Shown here: piece by piece, positions 1-9,400 of the stretch | Position numbering within the stretch: the first letter of the stretch is position 1 | How the letters are laid out: each line of letters starts with the position of its first letter | DNA from: Nematostella vectensis | Lineage: Eukaryota; Cnidaria; Anthozoa; Actiniaria; Edwardsiidae | DNA: 64,000 nt | Direction of reading: 5' to 3' | NCBI RefSeq assembly: GCF_932526225.1 | Contig: NC_064044.1 | Span: forward strand, 1,867,001 to 1,931,000 | The notes under the pieces: generated by a model | Database searches by the model: none | Seen by the model: only the letters and a program-made list of their open reading frames with translations | Told to the model about the DNA's origin: nothing | Translations under genes and position numbers: made by a program

Positions 1-81
1 GTCCGATGGTGACCTTGCTTGGGATAGTTTACGATACCAATAGTATTAAAAGTAATTTTCATTACAATTCCCTTCAGCAAT

Positions 82-153
82 GCCACGTTAGTCTTTCGTT
101 GCGGGTACTTGACTACTAACGCAGCTACCCGGGTTCGATTCCCGCTGATAGCC
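82..153 (+). pseudogene. tRNA-like module, first copy in the window
   Basis: This is the common form, with acceptor ends GCCACGT and TGATAGC. Only three acceptor pairs remain because TGGC has become TAGC. The B box GGTTCGATTCC is intact at 132-142. The D stem carries a local change (GGGT for GGGC). In nearly all monomers the module starts 200-210 bp upstream of the next GGATCC, so all other copies can be located from the landmark lists given for each block. Confidence 0.7.
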
Positions 154-447
154 TATTTTTTTTTCTTTATTATTTTTTTTTAAATATCGATACTTAATTA
201 TACTGTTCTTGGTGTGTCATGACATAAAAAAAAGGTATAGGGACATTTTTATGTACTCTCAGCATCTTTGATGTGCTCATGCTTTGTTCAGGATCCTGTA
301 CATATTTTATGCACACAAGAACTAACTAGATACCTTGGATAACTTGATTAAGTAGATTCTAACATAGAGCATAGCGCTCGATAGATTGATATACCTTTTT
401 TTCCGAGTATACTGTTTTATTTTTCCTAATGTTACTTTTTCGGAATT

Positions 448-543
448 TACATTCGGAAAAAAAATTATCGATTGTAACCTTTTGGAGGTTACACTCGTAA
501 AACAAATTCCCGAATGTAACCCTGAAGCTTTTCCCGAATGTAA
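448..543. repeat. Cluster of TTACATTCGG motifs in both orientations
   Basis: TTACATTCGG lies on the + strand at 448-457. Its complement CCGAATGTAA lies at 510-519 and 534-543, exactly 24 bp apart. Weaker relatives are ATTGTAACC (471-479) and AATGTTAC (428-435). This looks like a short ancestral subrepeat, or a set of binding sites, inside the monomer. The same layout recurs across the array. Confidence 0.55.
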
Positions 544-548
544 CCTCC
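484..548. repeat. Inverted repeat able to form a hairpin
   Basis: GGAGGTTACACTCG (484-497) is complementary to CGAATGTAACCTCC (535-548) at 13 of 14 positions, with a 37-nt spacer. The spacer holds another CGAATGTAACC at 511-521, which can pair with the left arm instead, leaving a 13-nt loop. The arrangement repeats in most monomers. Subfamilies with GTGGGTTAC or GAGGATACAC weaken it. Confidence 0.7.
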
Positions 549-637
549 AGTCCGATGGTGACTTTGCTTGGGATAGTTTACGATACCAATAGTATTAAAA
601 GTAATTTTCATTACAATTCCCTTCAGCAATGCCACGT

Positions 638-649
638 TAGTCTTTCGTT
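638..649 (+). promoter_or_regulatory. Partial A box
   Basis: TAGTCTTTCGTT sits at tRNA positions 8-19, where an A box (TRGYNNARNNGG) is expected. The first four positions match, but the later A, R and GG positions do not. Copies with TAGTCTATC (for example 6664 and 11053) recover the A. The match is weak, so promoter strength is doubtful. Confidence 0.4.
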
Positions 650-680
650 GCGGGCACTTGACTACTAACGCAGCTACCCG

Positions 681-691
681 GGTTCGAATCC
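681..691 (+). promoter_or_regulatory. B box (internal Pol III promoter / TFIIIC site)
   Basis: GGTTCGAATCC matches the eukaryotic B-box consensus GGTTCGANTCC at every position and lies at the expected place, the T arm of the tRNA-like module. TFIIIC binding is known for such boxes in general but is inferred here. The common version elsewhere in the array is GGTTCGATTCC, also a full consensus match. Confidence 0.7.
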
Positions 692-704
692 CGCTGATGG
701 CCTA

Positions 705-713
705 TTTTTTTTT
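705..713 (+). terminator. T run after the tRNA-like module, putative Pol III terminator
   Basis: Nine T residues begin three bases after the discriminator position of the tRNA-like module, and a second long T run follows after CTTTA. Runs of four or more T end Pol III transcripts. Nearly every monomer keeps such a tract here, although its length and interruptions (CTTTATTA, GTTTC, ATTTC, CGTTTC) mark subfamilies. A transcript starting near the A box would be about 75-80 nt. Transcription itself is unproven. Confidence 0.5.
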
Positions 714-761
714 CTTTATTTTTTTTTTAAATATCGATGCTTAATTATACTGTTCTTGGTG

Positions 762-771
762 TGTCATGACA
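762..771. repeat. Perfect 10-bp palindrome TGTCATGACA
   Basis: TGTCATGACA is self-complementary and recurs once per monomer at about 75 bp before GGATCC. It is nearly invariant. Rare variants are TGTCATAACA (20460, 34937, 39437, 46600), TGTCATTACA (44952) and TGTCATGATA (36584, 41646). A protein-binding role is possible but unsupported. Confidence 0.6.
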
Positions 772-835
772 TAAAAAGAAGGTATAGGGACATTTTTATG
801 TACTCTCAGCATCTTTGATGTGCTCATGCTTTGTT

Positions 836-845
836 CAGGATCCTG
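836..845. repeat. Perfect 10-bp palindrome CAGGATCCTG with BamHI site
   Basis: CAGGATCCTG is self-complementary and contains the GGATCC used here to phase the array. Of 116 copies read, 113 keep GGATCC. A BamHI digest of genomic DNA should therefore give a strong 548-bp band with weak multiples. Confidence 0.8.
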
Positions 846-1387
846 TACATATTTTATGCACACAAGAACTAACTACATTCCTTGGATAACTTGATTAAGT
901 AGATTCTAACATAGAGCATAGCGCTCGATAGATTGAAATACCTTTTTTTCCGAGTATACTGTTTTATTTTTCCTAATGTTACTTTTTGGAATTTACATTC
1001 GGAAAACAAATTATCGATTATAACATGTTGGAGGTTACACTCGTAAAACAAATTCCCGAATGTAACCCTGAAGCTTTTCCCGAATGTAACCTCCAGTCCG
1101 ATGGTGACTTTGCTTGGGATAGTTTAAGATACCAATAGTATTAAAAGTAATTTTTATTACAATTCCCTTCAGCAATGCCACGTTAGTCTTTCGTTGCGGG
1201 CACTTGACTACTAACGCAGCGACCCGGGTTCGATTCCCGCTGATAACCTATTTTTTTTTTCTTTATTATTTTTTTTTTAAATATCGATACTTAATTAAAC
1301 TGTTCTTGGTGTGTCATGACATAAAAAGAAGGTATAGGGACATTTTTATGTACTCTCAGCATCTTTGATGTGCTCATGCTTTGTTCA
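838..1387 (+). repeat. Representative satellite monomer, counted from GGATCC to GGATCC
   Basis: This 550-bp unit shows the layout of every monomer. The GGATCC palindrome comes first, followed by a fairly constant stretch of about 120 bp containing AGCGCT. Next is the region from about 950 to 1110 with the TTACATTCGG-type motifs, the ATCGAT site and the inverted repeat. Then comes the GATGGTGAC segment (with an extra GGT in some subfamilies) and a short AT-rich spacer. The tRNA-like module lies at 1177-1247, followed by the long T tract, a second ATCGAT, and the palindrome TGTCATGACA. Most subfamily differences lie in the T tract, in the A run before ATTATCGAT, at the ends of the tRNA-like module, and in CATTCC/GATTCC and GAAATACC/GATATACC near the start. 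Confidence 0.95.
1177..1248 (+). pseudogene. tRNA-like module, CAGCGA subtype with alternative hairpin
   Basis: This copy carries CAGCGACCC instead of CAGCTACCC before the T arm. CGTTGCG at 1192-1198 can then pair over seven bases with CGCAGCG at 1215-1221 (one T-G wobble), closing a 16-nt loop. That stem competes with both the D arm and the anticodon arm of a cloverleaf and looks stronger than either. The B box GGTTCGATTCC is intact. It is one of the commonest subtypes in the array. Subtypes with CAGCTA lose one pair and those with CACCTA lose more. Confidence 0.6.
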
Positions 1388-4300
1388 GGATCCTGTACAT
1401 ATTTTATGCACACAAGAACTAACTACATTCCTTGGATAACTTGATTAAGTAGATTCTAACATAGAGCATAGCGCTCGATAGATTGAAATACCTTTTTTTC
1501 CGAGTATACTGTTTTATTTTTCCTAATGTTACTTTTTGGAATTTACATTCGGAAAAAAATTATCGATTATAACCTGTTGGAGGTTACACTCGTAAAACAA
1601 ATTCCCGAATGTAACCCTGAAGCTTTTCCCGAATGTAACCTCCAGTCCGATGGTGACCTTGCTTGGGATAGTTTACGATACCAATAGTATTAAAAGTAAT
1701 TTTCATTACAATTCCCTTCAGCAATGCCATGTTAGTCTTTCGTTGCGGGTACTTGACTACTAACGCAGCTACCCGGGTTCGATTCCCGCTGATAGCCTAT
1801 TTTTTTTTTTCTTTATTATTTTTTTTTAAATATCGATACTTAATTATACTGTTCTTGGTGTGTCATGACATAAAAAGAAGGTATAGGGACATTTTTATGT
1901 ACTCTCAGAATCTTTGATGTGCTCATGCTTTGTTCAGGATCCTGTACATATTTTTTGCACACAAGAACTAACTAGATTCCTTGGATAACTTGATTAAGTA
2001 GATTCTAACATAGAGCATAGCGCTCGATAGATTGATATACCTTCTTTTCCGAGTATACTGTTTTATTTTTCCTAATGTTACTTTTTGGAATTTACATTCG
2101 GAAAAATAATTATCGATTGTAACCGTTTGGAGGTTACACTCGTAAAACAAATTCCCGAATGTAACCCTGAAGCTTTTCCCGAATGTAACCTCCAGTCCGA
2201 TGGTGACTTTGCTTGGGATAGTTTACGATACCAATAGTATTAAAAGTAATTTTCATTACAATTCCCTTCAGCAATGCCACGTTAGTCTTTCGTTGCGGGC
2301 ACTTGACTACTAACGCAGCGACCCGGGTTCGATTCCCGCTGATAACCTATTTTTTTTTCTTTATTATTTTTTTTTTAAATATCGATACTTAATTATACTG
2401 TTCTTGGTGTGTCATGACATAAAAAGAAGGTATAGGGACATTTTTATGTACTCTCAGCATCTTTGATGTGCTCATGCTTTGTTCAGGATCCTGTACATAT
2501 TTTATGCACACAAGAACTAACTAGATTCCTTGGATAACTTGATTAAGTAGATTCTAACATAGAGCATAGCGTTTGATAGATTGATATACCTTTTTTTTAG
2601 AGTATACTGTTTTATTTTTCCTAATGTTACTTTTTCGGAATTTACATTCGGATAAAAAATTATCGATTGTAACCGTTTGGAGGTTACACTTGTAAAACAA
2701 ATTCCCGAATGTAACCCTGAAGCTTTTCTTGAATGTAACCTCCAGTCCGATGGTGACTTTGCTTGGGATAGTTTACGATACCAATAGTATTAAAAGTAAT
2801 TTTCATTACAATTCCCTTCAGCAATGCCACGTTAGTCTTTCGTTGCGGGCACTTTACTACTAGCGCAGCGACCTGGGTTCGATTCCCGCTGATAGCCTTT
2901 TTTTTTTCTTTATTCTTTTTTTTTAAATATCGATACTTAATTATACTGTTCTTGGTGTGTCATGACATAAAAAGAAAGTATAGGGACATTTTTCTGTACT
3001 CTCAGCATCTTTGATGTGCTCATGCTTTGTTCAGGATCCTGTACATATTTTATGAACACAAGAACTAACTAGATTCCTTGGATAACTTGATTAAGTAGAT
3101 TCTAACATAGAGCATAGCGCTCGATAGATTGATATACCTTTTTTATTCCGAGTATACTGTTTCATTTTTCCTAATGTTACTTTTTGGAATTTACATTCGG
3201 AAAAAAAATTATCGATTGTAACATTTTGGAGGTTACACTCGTAAAACAAAATTCCAGAATGTAACCCTGAAGCTTTTCCCGAATGTAACCTCCAGCCCGA
3301 TGGTGGTGACTTTGCTTGGGATAGTTTACGATACCAATAGTATTAAAAGTAATTTTCATTACAATTCCCTTCAGCAATGCCACGTTAGTCTTTCGTTGCG
3401 AGCACTTGACTACTAACGCAACGACCCGGGTTCGATTCCCGCTGATAGCCTATTTTTTTTCTTTATTTTTTTTTAAATATCGATGCTTAATTATACTGTT
3501 CTTGGTGTGTCATGACATAAAAAGAAGGTATAGGGACATCTTTATGTACTCTCAGCATCTTTGATGTGCTCATGCTTTGTTCAGGATCCTGTACATATTT
3601 TTTGCACACAAGAACTAACTACATTCCTTGGATAACTTGATTAAGTAGATTCTAACATAGAGCATAGCGCTCGATAGATTGATATACCTTCTTTTCCGAG
3701 TATACTGTTTTATTTTTCCTAATGTTACTTTTTGGAATTTACATTCCGAAAAATAATTATCGATTGTAACCGTTTGGAGGTTACACTCTTAAAACAAATT
3801 CCCGAATGTAATCCTGAAGCTTTTCCCGAATGTAACCTCCAGTCCGATGGTGACTTTGCTTGGGATAGTTTACGATACCAATAGTATTAAAAGTAATTTT
3901 CATTACAATTCCCTTCAGCAATGCCACGTTAGTCTATCGTTGCGGGCACTTGACTACTAACGCACCTACCCGGGTTCGATTCCCGCTGATAGCCTATTTT
4001 TGTTTCTTTATTTTTTTTTAAATATCGATGCTTAATTATACTGTTCTTGGTGTGTCATGACATAAAAAGAAGGTATAGGGACATTTTTATGTACTCTCAG
4101 CATCTTTGATGTGCTCATGCTTTGTTCAGGATCCTGTACATATTTTATGCACACAAGAACTAACTAGATTCCTTGGATAACTTGATTAAGTAGATTCTAA
4201 CATAGAGCATAGCGCTCGATAGATTGATATACCTTTTTTCCGAGTATACTGTTTTATTTTTCCTAATGTTACTTTTTGGAATTGACATTCGGAAAAAAAA

Positions 4301-6663
4301 TTATCGATTGTAACCTTTTGGAGGATACACTCGTAAAACAAATTCCCGAATGTAACCCTGAAGCTTTTCCCGAATGTAACCTCCAGTCCGATGGTGACTT
4401 TGCTTTGGATAGTTTACGATACCAATAGTATTAAAAGTAATTTTCATTACAATTCCCTTAAGCAATGCCACGTTAGTCTTTCGTTGCGAGCACTTGACTA
4501 CTAACGCAGCGACCCGGGTTCGATTCCCGCTGATAGCCTATTTTTTTTTTCTTTATTATTTTTTCTTTATATCGATACTTAATTATACTGTTCTTGGTGT
4601 GTCATGACATAAAAAGAAGGTATAGGGACATTTTTATGTACTCTCAGAATCTTTGATGTGCTCATGCTTTGTTCAGGATCCTGTACATATTTTTTGCACA
4701 CAAGAGCTAACTAGATTCCTTGGATAACTTGATTAAGTAGATTCTAACATAGAGCATAGCGCTCGATAGATTGATATACCTTCTTTTCCGAGTATACTGT
4801 TTTATTTTTCCTAATGTTACTTATTGGAATTTGCATTCGGAAAAAAAATTATCGATTGTAACCGTTTGGGGATACACTCGTAAAACAAAATTCCCGAATG
4901 TAACCCTGAAGCTTTTCCCGAATGTAACCTCCAGCCCGATGGTGGTGACTTTGCTTGGGATAGTTTACGATACCAATAGTATTAAAAGTAATTTTCATTA
5001 CAATTCCCTTCAGCAATGCCACGTTAGTCTTTCGTTGCGAGCACTTAACTACTAACGCACCTACCCGGGTTCGATTCCCGCTGATAGCCTATTTTTGTTT
5101 CTTTATTTTTTTTTAAATATCGATGCTTAATTATACTGTTCTTGGTGTGTCATGACATAAAAAGAAGGTATAGGGACATTTTTATGTACTCTCAGCATCT
5201 TTGATGTGCTCATGCTTTGTTCAGGATCCTGTACATATTTTATGCACACAAGAACTAACTAGATTCCTTGGATAACTTGATTAAGTAGATTCTAACATAG
5301 AGCATAGCGTTCGATAGATTGATATACCTTTTTTTCCGTGTATACTGTTTCATTTTTCCTAATGTTACTTTTTGGAATTTACATTCGGAAAAAAAATTAT
5401 CGATTGTAACCTTTTGGAGGTTACACTCGTAAAACAAATTCCCGAATGTAACCCTGAGGCTTTTCCCGAATGTAACCTCCAGTCCGATGGTGACTTTGCT
5501 TGGGATAGTTTACGATACCAATAGTATTAAAAGTAATTTTCATTACAATTCCCTTCAGCAATGCCACGTTAGTCTTTCGTTGCGGGCACTTGACTAGTAG
5601 CGCAGCGACCCGGGTTCAATTCCCGCTGATCGCCTTTTTTTTTTCTTTATTCTTTTTTTTTAAATATCGATACTTAATTATACTGTTCTTGGTGTGTCAT
5701 GACATCAAAAGAAGGTATAGGGACATTTTTATGTACTCTCAGCATCTTTGATGTGCTCATGCTTTGTTCAGGATCCTGTACATATTTTATGCACACAAGA
5801 ACTAACTAGATTCCTTGGATAACTTGATTAAGTAGATTCTAGCATAGAGCATAGCGCTCGATAGATTGATATACCTTTTTTTTAGAGTATACTGTTTTAT
5901 TTTTCCTAATGTTACTTTTTCGGAATTTACATTCGGATAAAAAATTATCGATTGTAACCGTTTGGAGGTTACACTTGTAAAACAAATTCCCGAATGTAAC
6001 CCTGAAGCTTTTCCCGAATGTAACGTCCAGTCCGATGGTGACTTTGCTTGGGATAGTTTACGATACCAATAGTATTAAAAGTAATTTTCATTACAATTCC
6101 CTTCAGCAATGCCACGTTAGTCTTTCGTTGCGGGCACTTGACTACTAGCGCAGCGACCCGGGTTCGATTCCCGCTGATAGCTTTTTTTTTTTTTCTTTAT
6201 TCTTTTTTTTTAAATATCGATACTTAATTATACTGTTCTTGGTGTGTCATGACATAAAAAGAAAGTATAGGGACATTTTTATGTACTCTCAGCATCTTTG
6301 ATGTGCTCATGTTTTGTTCAGGATCCTGTACATATTTTATGCACACAAGAACTAACTAGATTCCTTGGATAACTTGATTAAGTAGATTCTAACATAGAGC
6401 ATAGCGCTCGATAGATTGATATACCTTTTTTTTCCGAGTATACTGTTTCATTTTTCCTAATGTTACTTTTTGGAATTTACATTCGGAAAAAAAATTATCG
6501 ATTGTAACATTTTGGAGGTTACACTCGTAAAACAAATTCCCGAATGTAACCCTGAAGCTTTTCCCGAATGTAACCTCCAGTCCGATGGTGGTGACTTTGC
6601 TTGGGATAGTTTACGATACCAATAGTATTAAAAGTAATTTTCATTACAATTCCCTTCAGCAAT

Positions 6664-6735
6664 GCCACGTTAGTCTATCCTTGCGGGCACTTGACTACTA
6701 ACGCAGCTACCCGGGTTCGAATCCCGCTAATGGCC
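6664..6735 (+). pseudogene. tRNA-like module, TGGC-ended subtype
   Basis: This copy has acceptor GCCA/TGGC, TAGTCTATCC at the A-box position and the B box GGTTCGAATCC. It reads CTAATGGCC where the others of this subtype read CTGATGGCC. The downstream monomer is the CATTCC/GAAATACC type, as for the copy at 631. Confidence 0.65.
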
Positions 6736-9400
6736 TATTTTTTTTTCTTTATTTTTTTTTAAATATCGATGCTTAATTATACTGTTCTTGGTGTGTCATG
6801 ACATAAAAAGAAGGTATAGGGACATTTTTATGTACTCTCAGCATCTTTGATGTGCTCATGCTTTGTTCAGGATCCTGTACATATTTTATGCACACAAGAA
6901 CTAACTACATTCCTTGGATAACTTGATTAAGTAGATTCTAACATAGAGCATAGCGCTCGATAGATTGAAATACCTTTTTTTCCGAGTATACTGTTTTATT
7001 TTTCCTAATGTTACTTTTTGGAATTTACATTCGGAAAAATAATTATCGATTGTAACCTTTTGGAGGTTACACTCGTAAAACAAATTCCCGAATGTAACCC
7101 TGAAGCTTTTCCCGAATGTAACCTCCAGTCCGATGGTGACTTTGCTTGGGATAGTTTACGATACCAATAGTATTAAAAGTAATTTTCATTACAATTCCCT
7201 TAAGCAATGCCACGTTAGTCTTTCGTTGCGAGCACTTGACTACTAACGCAGCGACCCGGGTTCGATTCCCGCTGATAGCCTATTTTTTTTTCTTTATTAT
7301 TTTTTCTTTATATCGATACTTAATTATACTGTTCTTGGTGTGTCATGACATAAAAAGAAGGTATAGGGACATTTTTATGTACTCTCAGCATCTTTGATGT
7401 GCTCATGCTTTGTTCAGGATCCTGTACATATTTTTTGCACACAAGAGCTAACTAGATTCCTTGGATAACTTGATTAAGTAGATTCTAACATAGAGCATAG
7501 CGCTCGATAGATTGATATACCTTCTTTTCCGAGTATACTGTTTTATTTTTCCTAATGTTACTTATTGGAATTTGCATTCGGAAAAAAAATTATCGATTGT
7601 AACCGTTTGGAGGATACACTCGTAAAACAAAATTCCCGAATGTAACCCTGAAGCTTTTCCCGAATGTAACCTCCAGCCCGATGGTGGTGACTTTGCTTGG
7701 GATAGTTTACGATACCAATAGTATTAAAAGTAATTTTCATTACAATTCCCTTCAGCAATGCCACGTTAGTCTTTCGTTGCGAGCACTTGACTACTAACGC
7801 AGCGACCCGGGTTCGATTCCCGCTTATAGCCTATTTTTTTTCTTTATTTTTTTTTAAATATCGATGCTTAATTATACTGTTCTTGGTGTGTCATGACATA
7901 AAAAGAAGGTATAGGGACATTTTTATGTACTCTCAGCATCTTTGATGTGCTCATGCTTTGTTCAGGATCCTGTACATATTTTTTGCACACAAGAACTAAC
8001 TAGATTCCTTGGATAACTTGATTAAGTAGATTCTAACATAGAGCATAGCGCTCGATAGATTGATATACCTTCTTTTCCGAGTATACTGTTTTATTTTTCC
8101 TAATGTTACTTATTGGAATTTACATTCGGAAAAAAAATTATCGATTGTAACCGTTTGGAGGTTACACTCGTAAAACAAATTCCCGAATGTAACCCTGAAG
8201 CTTTTCCCGAATGTAACCTCCAGTCCGATGGTGACTTTGCTTGGGATAGTTTACGATACCAATAGTATTAAAAGTAATTTTCATTACAATTCCCTTCAGC
8301 AATGCCACGTTAGTCTTTCGTTGCGGGCACTTGACTACTAACGCAGCGACCCGGGTTCGATTCCCGCTGATAGTCTATTTTTTTTTCTTTATTTTTTTTT
8401 TTTAAATACCGATACTTAATTATACTGTTCTTGTTGTGTTATAACATAAAAAGAAGGTATAGGGACATTTTTATGTACTCTCAGCATCTCTGATGTGCTC
8501 ATGCTTTGTTCAGGATCCTGTACATATTTTATGCACACAAGAACTAACTAGATTCCTTGGATAACTTGATTAAGTAGATTCTAACATAGAGCATAGCGCT
8601 CGATAGATTGATGTACCTTTTTTTCCGAGTATACTGTTTTATTTTTCCTAATGTTACTTTTTGGAATTTACATTCGGAAAAAAAATTATCGATTATAACC
8701 TTTTGGAGGTTACACTCGTAAAACAAATTCCCGAATGTAACCCTGAAGCTTTTCCCGAATGTAACGTCCAGTCCGATGGTGACTTTGCTTGGGATAGTTT
8801 ACGATACCAATAGTATTAAAAGTAATTTTCATTACAATTCTATTCAGCAATGCCACGTTAGTCTTTCGTTGCGGGCACTTGACTACTAACGCAGCGACCC
8901 GGGTTCGATTCCCGCTGATAGCCTATTTTTTTTTCTTTATTTTGAATTTTTTTAAATATCGATACTTAATTATACTGTTCTTTGTGAGTCATGACATAAA
9001 AAGAAGGTATAGGGACATTTTTATGTACTCTCAGCATCTTTGATGTGCTTATGCTTTGTTCAGGATCCTGTACATATTTTATGCACACAAGAACTAACTA
9101 GATTCCTTGGATAACTTGATTAAGTAGATTCTAACATAGAGCATAGCGCTCGATAGATTGATATACCTTTTTTTCCGAGTATACTGTTTTATTTTTCCTA
9201 ATGCTACTTTTTCGGAATTTACATTCGGAAAAAAAATTATCGATTGTAACCTTTTGGAGGTTACACTCGTAAAACAAATTCCCGAATGTAACCCTGAAGC
9301 TTTTCCCGAATGTAACCTCCAGTCCGATGGTGACTTTGCTTGGGATAGTTTACGATACCAATAGTATTAAAAGTAATTTTCATTACAATTCCCTTCAGCA

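Larger units (their letters stand above)
631..702 (+). pseudogene. tRNA-like module, most tRNA-like subtype
   Basis: The 71 nt plus a discriminator base can be laid out as a tRNA. Acceptor GCCACGT faces TGATGGC, with only the outer four pairs formed. TA occupies positions 8-9. The D stem GTCT/GGGC pairs with two wobbles around an 8-nt loop. The anticodon-like loop CTACTAA has triplet ACT. The variable region has 4 nt, and the T arm CCGGG/CCCGC (4 of 5 pairs) carries loop TTCGAAT. The B box GGTTCGAATCC is a perfect consensus match. The anticodon stem (CTTGA/CGCAG) hardly pairs and the inner acceptor is mismatched, so this is a degenerate tRNA relative and not a working tRNA gene. Length and the TTCGA loop are canonical. 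A 9-T run follows at once. This subtype also occurs at 6664, 55239, 57975 and 61809. Confidence 0.75.
1..9400 (+). repeat. Block 1: mixed monomer types
   Basis: Landmarks are at 291, 838, 1388, 1937, 2486, 3034, 3584, 4129, 4676, 5224, 5771, 6321, 6870, 7417, 7965, 8513 and 9063. Many subfamilies alternate: CATTCC/GAAATACC types (838, 1388, 6870), CTTCTTTTCC types (1937, 3584, 4676, 7417, 7965), a type with TTTTTTTAGAG and CACTTGTAAA (2486, 5771), and a CCGTGTAT/TTTCATT type (5224). The six monomers from 4676 to 7417 match, in order, those from 55989 to 58728 at a constant offset of 51.31 kb. The monomers at 1388 and 1937 resemble 52162 and 52711, including GCCATGTTAG in place of GCCACGTTAG at about 1727 and 52502. 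Confidence 0.8.

Noticed and set aside
154-200. Microsatellite locus at each T tract
   Set aside because: The T runs vary in length but are short, interrupted and part of the monomer. They do not need separate annotation.
500-550. CENP-B box
   Set aside because: CCCGAATGTAAC fits the first part of CCCGNNTNNNNCGAAN, but the final GAA is missing in both copies. TTTCGTTGCGGGC also lacks the required A.
386-592. Recurring + strand open frame of 62-69 codons (also 9158, 21178, 32258, 51165 and others)
   Set aside because: It recurs only because the DNA repeats. It is opened or closed by one-base indels such as TTTTTGG versus TTTTTCGG, has no domain or conserved start context, and crosses the hairpin core.
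631-702. Functional tRNA gene
   Set aside because: The anticodon stem does not pair, the inner acceptor stem is mismatched, and the anticodon-position triplet ACT would be an odd choice. Better called a degenerate tRNA relative.
869-1051. Recurring - strand open frame of 60 codons, and longer 94-103 codon versions (35043, 39553, 44506, 46705)
   Set aside because: It overlaps the + strand frames on the same bases. The long versions arise only where a 2-bp deletion (GACTGC) shifts the frame. No sign of coding constraint.
631-1180. Tandem array of a tRNA-derived SINE
   Set aside because: A T run directly after the head would end Pol III transcription before any body. I see no tail with target-site duplications. 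A SINE origin of the head alone remains possible.
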